Origin: Rhodococcus wratislaviensis
GTDB lineage: Bacteria; Actinomycetota; Actinomycetes; Mycobacteriales; Mycobacteriaceae
Direction of reading: 5' to 3'
Assembly (NCBI RefSeq): GCF_900455735.1
Contig: NZ_UAUI01000022.1
Coordinates: forward strand, 310,001-374,000
DNA length: 64,000 nucleotides
In this document: piece after piece, positions 28,303 to 36,779 of the stretch
Position numbering within the stretch: position 1 is the first letter of the stretch
Layout of the letters: every line of letters begins with the position of its first letter
Notes under the pieces: generated by a model
Seen by the model: the letters and a program-made list of their open reading frames with translations, nothing else
Databases searched by the model: none
What the model was told of the DNA's origin: nothing
Position numbers and translations under genes: made by a program

Positions 28303-29319
28303 TCAGCCCGCTCGGTAGGGCTCGACGGCACCGGTGGCCAGGGCGGTCTTCGCCTTGGCGAGTGCGTCCGCGACGGCGGGGTCGGCGCTGCAGAGCCGGA
28401 AGTCGGTGCCGTCGTTCGGGGAGGTGAGGCCGAACGCCACGTTCTCGGCCTTCCACGTTCCGTCCAGGGTGGACTGGACGGCGTACTCCACTTCCTTGCC
28501 GATGTCGGTGTGCACATAGCCGACGTAGGCGGGGTTCGAGCAGTCGCCGGGGATCGGGCCGCCCACCATCAGCGCGCCCGACTGCGCGGCGGCCTGTTCC
28601 AGCCCGGACTTGCCGAGGTTCACGATCTGCCCCACGGCGCCCGCGCCTGCGCCGTAGTTGGCGAGCGCGGCCTGCTTCGCCTTGGCCGGGTCGTTGAAGT
28701 CGCCCACGTACTGCGGGGTGAGCACCTGGGTGCCGGGCCGCGCGAACTCGGCGCCGTTGCCGAAGGCCTTCGCGGCGTTCACGATGGCGGGCAGTTCGAC
28801 ACCGCCGACGAACGACACGGACGGGGTCTTCGACGCCGTCGCCGCGACCGCTCCGCTGAGGAACTCGGCCTCCGCCTGCTGCGGGTCGTAGTAGGCGAGG
28901 TTCGGCAGCGGGGACGCGTCGGCGGGTCCGCCGATCTCGACGAACTTCACGTCGGGGAACTGGGGTGCCACCTTGCGGACGTCGGCGTCCGTCTGACCGC
29001 CGAGCGAGACGACGAGGTCGTTCGCGGTCGCGAACCGCACCAGGGCCTGCTGGTAGTCGGCGGCGGCGACCTGCTCGACGTAGCTCAGTTCCACCCGGTC
29101 GCCGAGGGTTTCCTCGAGTCGCTGGTAGCCGAGGTACCCCGATTCCATGAAGCCCGTGTCGGAGACGGATCCGGGGAAGAACACTCCGACGCGGAGGGTG
29201 TCGCCGGAGGCGGTGCCTGCGTCCGACGACGAACACGCCGTCAGGGTCGCCGCGAGAGTCGCGGCCGCGCACAGCGCGGGGACGAGGGTTCGGGCTCGGG
29301 CGGAGAGGGTGGTGTTCAC
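28303..29319 (-). CDS. BMP-family substrate-binding lipoprotein
   Basis: A 338-residue secreted lipoprotein. The signal peptide ends in a lipobox LTAC with lipid-modified Cys29, anchoring it to the outer face of the membrane. The mature part is a BMP (basic membrane protein/PnrA-like) periplasmic-binding fold: RVGVFFPGSVSDTGFMESGYLG, ANDLVVSLGGQTDADVRKVAPQFPD and a C-terminal GYVHTDIGKEVEYAVQSTLDG. BMP proteins bind purine nucleosides in several genera, but some bind other compounds, and a conserved nucleobase-stacking Phe could not be assigned with confidence. GTG start with AAGGAG upstream. First gene of the operon, divergent from a GntR regulator. Confidence 0.88.
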   Translation of the reverse strand: MNTTLSARARTLVPALCAAATLAATLTACSSSDAGTASGDTLRVGVFFPGSVSDTGFMESGYLGYQRLEETLGDRVELSYVEQVAAADYQQALVRFATANDLVVSLGGQTDADVRKVAPQFPDVKFVEIGGPADASPLPNLAYYDPQQAEAEFLSGAVAATASKTPSVSFVGGVELPAIVNAAKAFGNGAEFARPGTQVLTPQYVGDFNDPAKAKQAALANYGAGAGAVGQIVNLGKSGLEQAAAQSGALMVGGPIPGDCSNPAYVGYVHTDIGKEVEYAVQSTLDGTWKAENVAFGLTSPNDGTDFRLCSADPAVADALAKAKTALATGAVEPYRAG

Positions 29320-29353
29320 GCGCTGGACTCCTTGACTCAGGAACCGCCACAGT

Positions 29354-29369
29354 TAGCGGTATACCGTTA
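29354..29369. promoter_or_regulatory. Candidate GntR operator between the importer operon and its regulator
   Basis: TAGCGGTA (29354-29361) and TACCGTTA (29362-29369) form a 16-bp inverted repeat matching at 7 of 8 positions. It sits in the 173-bp gap between the divergent lipoprotein and GntR genes, 35 bp from the lipoprotein start, where a regulator could act on both. The link to the GntR protein is inferred from position. Confidence 0.6.
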
Positions 29370-29492
29370 TTTGAATCTTGGAGGCGCGTCATTTCCGCCG
29401 TGTTACACAGACGTAAGGACCCGCATCCACTCGAGGGCGGCGCTTGGGTGCGCTCTACGGTGGCTGACGTGGCCACGACGACAGGAGACCGG

Positions 29493-30239
29493 GTGAACGG
29501 TGCAGCCGACGCGTCGGCGCCGAAGTCGCTGCGCGAGACCGCGTACGAAGAGCTGCGCCGCCGCATCGTGAACCTGCAGCTCGCGCCGGGCCAGCGCCTG
29601 ATCGAGCGCGACCTCGCCGCGGAGCTGCAGGTGTCCCGCATCCCGCTGCGTGAGGCCCTGCAGCAGCTCCAGACCGACGGACTCGTCGTGATCGTCCCGC
29701 GCCGCGGAGCGATCGTTGCCCCGTTCGGCGTCGACGAGGTCCGCGACCTCTTCGACGTCCGCGAAAGCCTCGAGGTGCTCGCGGCCCGGCTCGCCGCGCA
29801 GCGAGCGGACGACTCCCACCTGACGGCACTGCGCGACGAACTCGCCGCGGCACGTACGGCCACCGCCCGCGACGACAAGCCCGCCATCGCCGCCGCGAAC
29901 GCCGCATTCCACGCCGTCATCGTGGAGATGTCCGGCAGTCCCCTGCTGCAGTCGATGCTGCAACCCCTCGCGACGCGCGTGCAGTGGTTGTTCCACCTCA
30001 CCAAGGAACGCGATCCCGGACAGCAATGCGACGAGCACGCCGAGTTGTACGACGCCATCGCGGCCGGCGACGCGGACCGCGCCGCAGAGATCGCGTTCCG
30101 GCACGTCGCCTCGGGCCGAGAACCCAGTCTCGAGCTGGCCGAACACTGGTCTGCACCCGCGATCGACCCGGTCGAGGCCACCCGCACGCGGCAGCGCACA
30201 CCCCGCACGAAGGACCGATCACGAAACGAGGAAGCGTAG
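29493..30239 (+). CDS. GntR/FadR-type transcriptional regulator of the importer operon
   Basis: A 248-residue regulator with an N-terminal GntR winged helix (ETAYEELRRRIVNLQLAPGQRLIERDLAAELQVSRIPLREAL) and a C-terminal FCD ligand-binding domain (LFDVRESLEVLAARLAAQR, then metal-type His residues in AAFHAVIVEMSG, DEHAELYDAI and AFRHVASG). The GTG at 29493 is chosen for its AGGAGA upstream; the frame opens 31 codons earlier. FCD regulators usually bind carboxylates or metabolites of the controlled pathway, so a breakdown product of the imported substrate is the likely effector. It is divergent from the BMP operon and probably represses it. Confidence 0.88.
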   Translation: MNGAADASAPKSLRETAYEELRRRIVNLQLAPGQRLIERDLAAELQVSRIPLREALQQLQTDGLVVIVPRRGAIVAPFGVDEVRDLFDVRESLEVLAARLAAQRADDSHLTALRDELAAARTATARDDKPAIAAANAAFHAVIVEMSGSPLLQSMLQPLATRVQWLFHLTKERDPGQQCDEHAELYDAIAAGDADRAAEIAFRHVASGREPSLELAEHWSAPAIDPVEATRTRQRTPRTKDRSRNEEA

Positions 30240-30356
30240 CGCGGCCGCGACGCCGGGACGGGATTTACCCGCGCGTGTCCTGCCGCGCGGGCTGTCACGA
30301 ATGAATTACAGTTGCCCAGGTGCAAAGTCGCGAGCCGGCGCGATAAGGAGGTCAAC

Positions 30357-31214
30357 GTGCGAGAGCTTCGAGTGATCGGTCTCGAGCCCGATGGATCGCA
30401 CGTCGTGTGCGCAGATGCCAGTACCGGCGAAAAATTCCGGCTTCCCGCCGATGACAAACTCCGCGCCGCATCCCGCGGGGACATCGCTCGACTCGGCCAG
30501 ATTGAGATCGAAATGGACAGTCAGCTCAGGCCCCGCGAAATCCAGGCCCGCATCCGCGCCGGCGCCTCCGTCGAACAGGTCGCCGACGAGGCCGGTATCC
30601 CCCTGGCGAAGGTAGAGCGTTTCGCCTATCCGGTTCTGCTCGAGCGTTCCCGTGCGGCCGAGATGGCGCAGGGCGGACACCCGGTCCGCGACAACGGCCC
30701 CGCCGTTCCCACGCTCGCCGAGATCGTCACGCAGGCGTTCCGCGCCCGCGGGCACAACATCGACGACGCCACGTGGGACGCGTGGCGCGACGAGGACAAC
30801 CACTGGGTCGCCCAACTGCAGTGGCAGGCCGGGCGGACCACCAACGCGGCGCACTGGCGGTACCAGCCGGACGCGCACGGTGGCACCATCGTCGCGCTCG
30901 ACGACACCGCGTTCGACCTGATCGATCCCGACTTCGGCCGTCCGCTCCGCGGATTGGCGCCGGTGGCGTCCGACGAGCCGGAGCAACTCGAACTCGCCGA
31001 GTTCCCCACCGAGGTGGAGGTGCCGACGATCGAGCCCGAGGAGATCATCGAGGCCGACGTCACCGAGGAGCCCGAGGACGAGCCCGCCCCGTCCGAAGAA
31101 CCCGCGGCGCCCAAGATCGCCCCGCACCAGACGAACAACAAGGACAAGCGCGGCAAACCCGCCCTCCCGTCCTGGGACGACGTCCTGCTCGGTGTCCGCA
31201 GCAGCGGACGCTGA
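30357..31214 (+). CDS. sepH: Cell division protein SepH (DUF3071)
   Basis: A 285-residue cytosolic protein. The N-terminal DUF3071 domain (about 1-165) contains a helix-turn-helix-like part (EIQARIRAGASVEQVADEAGIPLAKVERFAYPVLLERSRAAEMAQ), and an acidic linker (about 185-260, rich in Glu/Pro) leads to a short conserved tail KPALPSWDDVLLGVRSSGR. In Streptomyces and mycobacteria SepH binds FtsZ and stimulates filament assembly at the septum. The GTG start is fixed by a perfect AAGGAGG at 30344-30350. It is on the plus strand, unlike the importer operon, and about 120 bp after the GntR gene. The recalled M. tuberculosis orthologue is Rv0883c next to serC. Confidence 0.92.
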   Translation: MRELRVIGLEPDGSHVVCADASTGEKFRLPADDKLRAASRGDIARLGQIEIEMDSQLRPREIQARIRAGASVEQVADEAGIPLAKVERFAYPVLLERSRAAEMAQGGHPVRDNGPAVPTLAEIVTQAFRARGHNIDDATWDAWRDEDNHWVAQLQWQAGRTTNAAHWRYQPDAHGGTIVALDDTAFDLIDPDFGRPLRGLAPVASDEPEQLELAEFPTEVEVPTIEPEEIIEADVTEEPEDEPAPSEEPAAPKIAPHQTNNKDKRGKPALPSWDDVLLGVRSSGR

Positions 31215-31292
31215 CCGTCTGCACGATGAGCAGGCCGGGAACACGGTCGGGGTCGTACTCTTTCAGGAAGACACCGGAAGAGAGGGATGACC

Positions 31293-32066
31293 GTGGGGGC
31301 CAAGGTATCAACGATCTGGTACGTCGACGTCCCCGACCCTGCCGCTGTCCTGCGCGGCCACCCGGAACCTGACCTCGACGCGGCGCAGCAGCTCGCCTCC
31401 CGGCTCTATCCCGATCTGACGGCCACCCCCACCGGCCCCGTTCCGCTGGCCGAGGCCGCGCACCTCGATGCCGCCGGGACCGTGCACATCGGTTCCTACC
31501 CCGGCGTCACCGTCGTGTGCGGGCCCGACCTGGCCGTTCCCCGACCGTCCGGCCTGCCCGAAACACGCGTCCGGCCCACCGAATTCGCGAAGACGTACTA
31601 CGTGGCGTCCAAGCCCGACATCGCGTGGGGCTCGTTCGCGATGTGGGAGGACGGGCACCTGACGCGGTCGTTCAGCGCGACGCCGGTCCACATCCACGAG
31701 GACCTCGGCATCCCGCTGGTGTGGGAGAGGCCGTTCTGGGCGGGCGACTTTCCGCTGAAACATCCGGCGGGTGTCCTGCCCGACCCGCAGTCGCTGCCGT
31801 TCCACCCGCAGCAGTTCGCCGAGGGCGCCAACCGGGAATGGCTCGGCTTCCGGTACACGGGCGCCCCCGAGGGCACCGAGATCGACCCGAAGACACTCAC
31901 GGTGCACGGTTTCACCGTTCACCCACCCGGCGAGGGTCCGGCGGCCGAGCCTCCCGTCGAGGCGGAACAGCCCGCCCCTGCCTCTGCCCCCGGCCCGGTG
32001 CCCGCGCCCGCTCCGCCGCCGCCCGCTCGCAAAGGCGGACTCCTCCGCCGCTACTTCGGCTTCTGA
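31293..32066 (+). CDS. DUF6928 family protein
   Basis: A 257-residue protein of a conserved actinobacterial family without assigned function. It begins VGAKVSTIWYVDVPDPAAVLRG; an ordered domain covers about 1-215 (TYYVASKPDIAWGSFAMWEDGHLTRSFS, FWAGDFPLKHPAGVLPDPQ). The tail is Pro/Ala-rich and ends in a basic RKGGLLRRYFGF. There is no signal peptide. GTG at 31293 is preferred to ATG at 31287 because GAGAGGG abuts the ATG but is correctly spaced from the GTG. The tail could be a membrane- or protein-binding motif; this is speculation. Confidence 0.7.
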   Translation: MGAKVSTIWYVDVPDPAAVLRGHPEPDLDAAQQLASRLYPDLTATPTGPVPLAEAAHLDAAGTVHIGSYPGVTVVCGPDLAVPRPSGLPETRVRPTEFAKTYYVASKPDIAWGSFAMWEDGHLTRSFSATPVHIHEDLGIPLVWERPFWAGDFPLKHPAGVLPDPQSLPFHPQQFAEGANREWLGFRYTGAPEGTEIDPKTLTVHGFTVHPPGEGPAAEPPVEAEQPAPASAPGPVPAPAPPPPARKGGLLRRYFGF

Positions 32067-32081
32067 CGACTCCGGCCTGAA

Positions 32082-32372
32082 TCAGGCGGCGCCGACGAGC
32101 AGCGCAGTCCAGCCGGCGACAACTCCCGCCGCGGCCCCGTACACCAGCCACCGCCAGACCGGCGTCCGGCGTAGTCGCCACACCGACGGCGCGACCCCGG
32201 CCACCACGACGAGTTCGAGGAACACCGCCAGGGCGGGGTTGATCCGGGCGAGCTGCGAGCCGAACGCGATGATCGCGACCGCCACCACCGCCGCGGCGAA
32301 CCCCGCCACGAGAAGTCCGGTGAACCATGGTGTTCCCGTCGGCGGCGGATACGGGGAATGAGGATGCAGCAT
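32082..32372 (-). CDS. Small membrane protein (DUF2537-like, Rv0882 type)
   Basis: A 96-residue protein with three predicted membrane segments (FTGLLVAGFAAAVVAVAIIAF, NPALAVFLELVVVAGVAPSVW and WLVYGAAAGVVAGWTALLVG). The N-terminus MLHPHSPYPPPTGTPW is hydrophilic and Pro-rich. It starts 2 nt after the SpoU methyltransferase stop, so the two are in one operon. M. tuberculosis has a similar small membrane protein beside its SpoU gene (recalled as Rv0882/Rv0881). The family label is from overall pattern and is tentative; the function is unknown. Confidence 0.7.
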   Translation of the reverse strand: MLHPHSPYPPPTGTPWFTGLLVAGFAAAVVAVAIIAFGSQLARINPALAVFLELVVVAGVAPSVWRLRRTPVWRWLVYGAAAGVVAGWTALLVGAA

Positions 32373-32374
32373 TC

Positions 32375-33181
32375 TCACCGGCCCGTGCGGACGCGCTCGT
32401 AGAACGCCATCGCCGCCGCCGTCGCGACATTGAGCGAGTCCGTTCCCGGTGCCATCGGGATGCGGGCGCGAATGTCCGTGGCCCGCATGGCGTGTTCGGT
32501 GAGGCCGGGACCTTCCGCGCCCAGCAGCAACGCCACCTTCTCCCCCGTCATCGCCTCGGCCAGCGTCACCGCCTCGGGGTTCGGGGTCAGCGAGATCAGC
32601 TGGAAACCGCGCTCCCGCAACGCGTCCAGATCGTGTGGCCATTTCGTCACGTGCGCGAACGGAACGCGGAGAACGTGCCCCATCGACACCCGGACCGCCC
32701 GGCGGTACAGCGGGTCGGCGCAGCCCTTGCCGAACACCACGGCGTCGACGCCGAGGCCCGCCGCGTTGCGGAACATCGAGCCCAGGTTCTCGTGATCGTT
32801 GACGCCCTCGAGCACCGCGACCGTCCGGGCGTGCTCGAGCACGTCCGACAGTTCGAGGGGCGCGGGACGGCGCGCCGCCGCGAGCACACCCCGGTTGAGG
32901 TGGAACCCGACGACCTCGGCCATGACGTCCGCCGTCGTCCGGTAGAACGGCACGTCCACGCCCGCGAGGTCGTCCGTGAGTTCCTCCAGCCGCCGGTCGA
33001 CGCCGAGCAGCGCGATCGGGTCGAACCGGGACGTGAGCAGGCGCTGCGCCACCAGCACTCCCTCCGCGATCACCAGGCCCTTGCCCTCGGGGAGGTCGGG
33101 ACGGCGGTCCGAGGAATTGAGATCGCGGAAGTCGTCCAGCCTGGTGTCGGCCGGATCTGTTATGTCGATGACGTGAACCAC
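32375..33181 (-). CDS. TrmH/SpoU-family RNA 2'-O-ribose methyltransferase
   Basis: A 268-residue SPOUT methyltransferase. An N-terminal substrate-binding part (EGKGLVIAEGVLVAQRLLTS) precedes the trefoil-knot catalytic domain with motif 1 NDHENLGSMFRNAAGLG, motif 2 LLLGAEGPGL and motif 3 PMAPGTDSLNVATAAA. The Arg in FRNA and Asn in SLNVA are the usual catalytic and SAM-binding residues. It methylates tRNA or rRNA; the target is not given by sequence. The start is taken at GTG 33181 (VVHVIDITDPAD); no strong ribosome-binding site supports it, so the N-terminus is uncertain. Divergent from the SDR gene. Confidence 0.88.
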   Translation of the reverse strand: MVHVIDITDPADTRLDDFRDLNSSDRRPDLPEGKGLVIAEGVLVAQRLLTSRFDPIALLGVDRRLEELTDDLAGVDVPFYRTTADVMAEVVGFHLNRGVLAAARRPAPLELSDVLEHARTVAVLEGVNDHENLGSMFRNAAGLGVDAVVFGKGCADPLYRRAVRVSMGHVLRVPFAHVTKWPHDLDALRERGFQLISLTPNPEAVTLAEAMTGEKVALLLGAEGPGLTEHAMRATDIRARIPMAPGTDSLNVATAAAMAFYERVRTGR

Positions 33182-33251
33182 TGGTCCATCGTGCCGTATG
33201 CGCGGCGTCACGGCGTTGACTCCCCTCCGCCGAGCGCGAAAGCTCGAAGGA

Positions 33252-34091
33252 ATGAAGCAACTGCACGGACGCACGGCTCTGGTGACCGGTGCCTCCGGCG
33301 GTCTCGGCCGCGTCGTCGCCCGGGCCCTCGCGCGGGAGGGCGTCGCCGTCGCGGTGTCCGGCCGGCGTGAGGACCGACTCGCGGAACTCGTCGGTGAACT
33401 GCGTGCGCTCGGTGTGCGCGCCGAGGCCGTGCCCGCGGACCTGAACCGCCTCGATCAACTCGATTCGCTGATCGAACGCGCCGAGGCGGCGGTCGGTCCC
33501 CTCGACCTGCTGGTGAACAACGCCGGCGTGGAGAACGTCTCGGCCTTCACCCGACTCGACCCCGCCGAGCTCACCGCCATGGTCGACGTGAATCTCACCG
33601 CGCCACTGCTTCTCACGCGCCGGGTGGTGCCCGGGATGCTGGGCCGCGGCCGCGGTCACGTGGTGTTCATCTCGTCGCTGGCGGCGAAGATCGGTCCGGC
33701 GTACTGCGCGCCGTACGCCGCGACGAAGGCGGGGCTGATCGGTCTCACCCAGTCGCTGCGCGCGGAGTACGCGGGCTCGCCGGTCGGTTTCTCCGTCGTG
33801 TGCCCCGGGTTCATCGCGGGCGACGGCATGTACCAGCGGATGACGGAACGCGGAATCAGGGCCGGCCGGATCACGGGCGAGACCAGCACCGACAAGGTCG
33901 CGGCCGCCGTGATCCGGGCGATCCGGCGTGACCGGCCCGAAATCGTGGAGAGTGGAGCGCCGATCCGCCCGCTGCTCGCGCTGGCGCAGATCGCGCCGGG
34001 ACTCGTCGAACGGGCGGCCGCGAGGTTCGGCGCCACCGCGATGTTCCGGCGGTTGAGCGAGGACCGCGGCAGGGTGGAGCCGGGCGGTTGA
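33252..34091 (+). CDS. Short-chain dehydrogenase/reductase
   Basis: A 279-residue classical SDR. The NAD(P)-binding TGASGGLG is at about residues 12-19, with the NNAG motif and catalytic Ser-Tyr-Lys in FISSLAAK and APYAATKAG. The Arg-rich start of the second strand (SGRREDRLAELV) suggests NADP. The C-terminal ~60 residues (LALAQIAPGLVERAAARFGATAMFRRLSEDRG) are typical of SDRs acting on lipid-like substrates in Corynebacteriales. The ATG has only AAGGA very close by. It precedes the moxR-cox genes by 46 bp on the same strand, but moxR has its own predicted promoter, so a shared pathway is not established. Confidence 0.85.
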   Translation: MKQLHGRTALVTGASGGLGRVVARALAREGVAVAVSGRREDRLAELVGELRALGVRAEAVPADLNRLDQLDSLIERAEAAVGPLDLLVNNAGVENVSAFTRLDPAELTAMVDVNLTAPLLLTRRVVPGMLGRGRGHVVFISSLAAKIGPAYCAPYAATKAGLIGLTQSLRAEYAGSPVGFSVVCPGFIAGDGMYQRMTERGIRAGRITGETSTDKVAAAVIRAIRRDRPEIVESGAPIRPLLALAQIAPGLVERAAARFGATAMFRRLSEDRGRVEPGG

Positions 34092-34124
34092 CCCGAGTCG
34101 CGTACCCGGGCGCGGGCACTCACC

Positions 34125-34130
34125 TAGGCT
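34125..34130 (+). promoter_or_regulatory. -10 element of moxR, predicted leaderless
   Basis: TAGGCT ends 7 nt before the GTG start at 34138. There is no Shine-Dalgarno sequence in the gap, so the transcript probably starts at or next to the start codon. No convincing -35 was found. Confidence 0.5.
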
Positions 34131-34137
34131 CGCGGGC

Positions 34138-35031
34138 GTGAGTGATTCCACGCCGACGGTCGGTTCGCCTGCGGAGCTGGCGCGGGCGCTCGACGCCACC
34201 GGCTACCTCGCCGACGACGGCGTCGCGATGGCCGCGTTTCTCGCCATACGTATGGGACGTCCGCTGTTCTGCGAGGGCGAACCCGGCACCGGCAAGACGT
34301 CGCTCGCGGCCGCGTTGTCGGAGGCGTTCGGTCTGCCGCTGATCCGCCTGCAATGCCATGAGGGCATCGACGCCGCGCAGGCGCTCTACGACTGGGACTT
34401 CCCGCGGCAGTTGCTGCACCTGCGGACGCTGGAGGCGGCGAGCGACGGACTGCTCGAGGCCGACACGGTCGAACGCTCGCTGTACACCGAGCGGTTCCTG
34501 CTGGCGCGCCCCTTGCTGCGGGCCCTCACCGAAGCCCCGTGTGTGCTGCTCGTCGACGAGATCGACCGCGCCGACGACGAGTTCGAGGCGTTCCTGCTGC
34601 AGGTGCTCGACGAGAATGCCGTCACCATCCCCGAACTCGGCGAGGTGCGGGCGGCGACACCGCCGCTGGTGGTGCTCACCTCCAACCGCACCCGCGAGGT
34701 GCACGACGCCCTCAAACGCCGCTGTCTCTACCACTGGCTCGAACACCCCGATCTGGCGCGGGAGGTCGCGATCCTGCGCCGTCGCATTCCCGGAATCGGG
34801 GCCGAACTCGCCGACCAGGTCGCCCGGGCCGTCCGCTCCCTGCGCGAGATGGAACTGCTCAAGCCGCCGGGGGTGGCGGAGTCGCTGGACTGGGCCCGCG
34901 CACTGCGGGAACTCGATCGGGACGTACTGGACGCGGAGACCGCCGCCGCAACGCTCGGCGCGGTCCTCAAGTACCGCGAGGACCTCGAACGGGTGGCCCG
35001 TGCCGGACTGGACCGGCTCCTGGCGGGGTGA
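34138..35031 (+). CDS. MoxR-family AAA+ ATPase (CoxD-like)
   Basis: A 297-residue AAA+ ATPase. Walker A GEPGTGKTS is at about residues 46-54, Walker B VLLVDEIDRAD, sensor 1 VVLTSNRTREVHDAL, and the Arg-finger region RRCLYHWLEHPD. MoxR proteins work with VWA proteins to mature or activate metalloenzymes. CoxD in carbon monoxide dehydrogenase clusters helps assemble the Cu-S-Mo site. Here it precedes a VWA gene and coxSLM on the same strand, which is the usual maturation set for this hydroxylase class. The chaperone target is inferred from context. Confidence 0.9.
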   Translation: MSDSTPTVGSPAELARALDATGYLADDGVAMAAFLAIRMGRPLFCEGEPGTGKTSLAAALSEAFGLPLIRLQCHEGIDAAQALYDWDFPRQLLHLRTLEAASDGLLEADTVERSLYTERFLLARPLLRALTEAPCVLLVDEIDRADDEFEAFLLQVLDENAVTIPELGEVRAATPPLVVLTSNRTREVHDALKRRCLYHWLEHPDLAREVAILRRRIPGIGAELADQVARAVRSLREMELLKPPGVAESLDWARALRELDRDVLDAETAAATLGAVLKYREDLERVARAGLDRLLAG

Positions 35032-35036
35032 GAACC

Positions 35037-36152
35037 ATGTCCACGACCCCGGGCATCGGCGACCCGCTCGTGGGCATCGCCGGGTTCGCGCATGTCCTCG
35101 CGGCGGCGGGGCTGTCGGTCGCGTCGGACGCCGTCGCCGCGTTCACGCGGGCCCTGCGCCAGGTGGATGTGGGCGATCCGGGTCAGGTGTACTGGGCGGG
35201 TCGCGCGACGCTGTGCCGCGGTCCCGACGACATCCCGCGGTACGACTCGGCGTTCGCGGGCTGGTTCGGCGGTACCGTCCCGGCGCGCACGCCGCGGTCG
35301 GGGGAACAGCCTCGCCGCGCCAGGACCGCGGCTCTGACCACGACGGACGGCGGCGAGACCGGTGGCGACGCGCCGCACCTGCGGGTCGCCGCGGACGACA
35401 CCGAGGTGTTGCGCCACCGGGACATCGCCGGCCTCACCGCGGCCGAGCGCGCGCACCTCGCCGAGCTGATCGCCTCCCTGCGCCCGCGGCCCCCGACCCG
35501 CCCGGCGATCCGGATGCGTCCGGCCCGACGGGGCACCGTGGACCCGCGGCGCACGGTGCGGGGCATGCTCGCGGCGGGCGGCGAACCGGTGCGGCCGAGC
35601 CACCACCGCAAGGCCACCCGGCCACGACGGATGGTGCTGCTGATCGACGTCTCCGGATCGATGAGCCCGTACGCCGATGCGCTGCTGCGCTTCGCGCACG
35701 TCGTCGCCCGCGGCAACCCCGCAGGCACCGAGGTGTTCTCCCTGGGTACTCGGCTGACGCGGCTCTCGCGGGCGCTGCGGGTCCGCGACCCGGAAGTGGC
35801 GCTCGCCGCCGCGGGCCGGGCCGTGCCCGACTGGGCGGGCGGCACCCGTCTCGGGGAGACGCTGCGCGCGTTCCTGGACCGCTGGGGCAGGCGCGGTGTG
35901 GCGCGCGGGGCCGTCGTGGTGATCTTCTCCGACGGCTGGGAGCGCGGTGACCCGGCCCTGCTCGCCGAACAGATGGCTCAGCTGCGCAGGCTCGCCCGCA
36001 CCGTGCTGTGGGTGAATCCGCACGCCGGCGCGGACGGTTACGAGCCGGTGCAGTCCGGGATCGCGGCCGCGCTGCCGTACGTCGATCGTCTCCTCGCCGG
36101 CCACAGTCTCGCGACACTGCAGGAACTGCTCGAGGTCGCGCGCCGAACGTGA
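35037..36152 (+). CDS. VWA-domain protein (CoxE-like)
   Basis: A 371-residue protein with a C-terminal von Willebrand A domain. The metal-ion-dependent adhesion site reads DVSGSMS from Asp204, with GGTRLGETL and IFSDGWERGD supplying the later metal-binding residues. Residues 1-190 are the helical CoxE-like part (FAHVLAAAGLSVASDAVAAFTRALRQV). It pairs with MoxR ATPases to mature partner enzymes. ATG at 35037 is used; a GTG at 35028 overlapping the moxR stop (GTGA) would add three residues and couple translation. A 96-bp gap follows before coxS. Confidence 0.88.
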   Translation: MSTTPGIGDPLVGIAGFAHVLAAAGLSVASDAVAAFTRALRQVDVGDPGQVYWAGRATLCRGPDDIPRYDSAFAGWFGGTVPARTPRSGEQPRRARTAALTTTDGGETGGDAPHLRVAADDTEVLRHRDIAGLTAAERAHLAELIASLRPRPPTRPAIRMRPARRGTVDPRRTVRGMLAAGGEPVRPSHHRKATRPRRMVLLIDVSGSMSPYADALLRFAHVVARGNPAGTEVFSLGTRLTRLSRALRVRDPEVALAAAGRAVPDWAGGTRLGETLRAFLDRWGRRGVARGAVVVIFSDGWERGDPALLAEQMAQLRRLARTVLWVNPHAGADGYEPVQSGIAAALPYVDRLLAGHSLATLQELLEVARRT

Positions 36153-36248
36153 CCGATCCGGAACCGGTTCCACGATTTCGGGTGTTGTTCGCGCTCCGTC
36201 GGCGCAGAGTAGGACGTATCACCTGAGGCTCCCGGCTTTGGAGGCGCG

Positions 36249-36779
36249 ATGCGCATCACTGTCACCGTCGACGGAACGGCATACACGGACGAGGTGGAGC
36301 CGCGACTGCTCCTCGTCCATTATCTGCGGGACCGGCTCGGCAAGGTCGGCACCGTCATCGGCTGCGACACCGGAAACTGCGGGGCGTGCACCGTTCACCT
36401 GAACGGTCACAGCGTCAAGTCCTGCTCGGTGCTCGCCGTGCAGGCCGACGGCGGCGACGTCCTCACCGTCGAAGGCCTGTCCCGGAACGGGACGTTGCAC
36501 CCCGTGCAGCAGGCGTTCCGCGACAACCACGCCCTGCAGTGCGGCTACTGCACCCCCGGCATGATCATGCAGACTCTCGACCTGCTCGCCGAGGAACCCG
36601 ACCCGGACGAACGGGCGGTCCGGCTGGGGTTGGAAGGCAACCTGTGCCGCTGCACCGGGTACCAGAACATCGTCAGCGCGGTCCAGGACGCGGCGCAGCG
36701 GTTGCGCGGCGGCGGCACCGCGGAAACACCGACGGCGGATGCACCGAAGCCCGACACCGCGCAGGGAGGTGTGCGATGA
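36249..36779 (+). CDS. coxS: Molybdenum hydroxylase small subunit, [2Fe-2S] (CoxS-like)
   Basis: A 176-residue iron-sulfur subunit. The plant-type cluster ligands are Cys39, Cys44, Cys47 and Cys59 ([16 protein letters not shown]). The proximal cluster uses Cys98, Cys101, Cys133 and Cys135 ([11 protein letters not shown] and [10 protein letters not shown]). It carries electrons from the Mo centre of CoxL to FAD in CoxM. A slightly long, Pro/Thr-rich tail of ~20 residues follows the last cluster. GGAGG precedes the ATG with good spacing, and the stop overlaps the coxL start (ATGA). The S-L-M order is that of form II enzymes. Confidence 0.93.
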   Translation: MRITVTVDGTAYTDEVEPRLLLVHYLRDRLGKVGTVIGCDTGNCGACTVHLNGHSVKSCSVLAVQADGGDVLTVEGLSRNGTLHPVQQAFRDNHALQCGYCTPGMIMQTLDLLAEEPDPDERAVRLGLEGNLCRCTGYQNIVSAVQDAAQRLRGGGTAETPTADAPKPDTAQGGVR

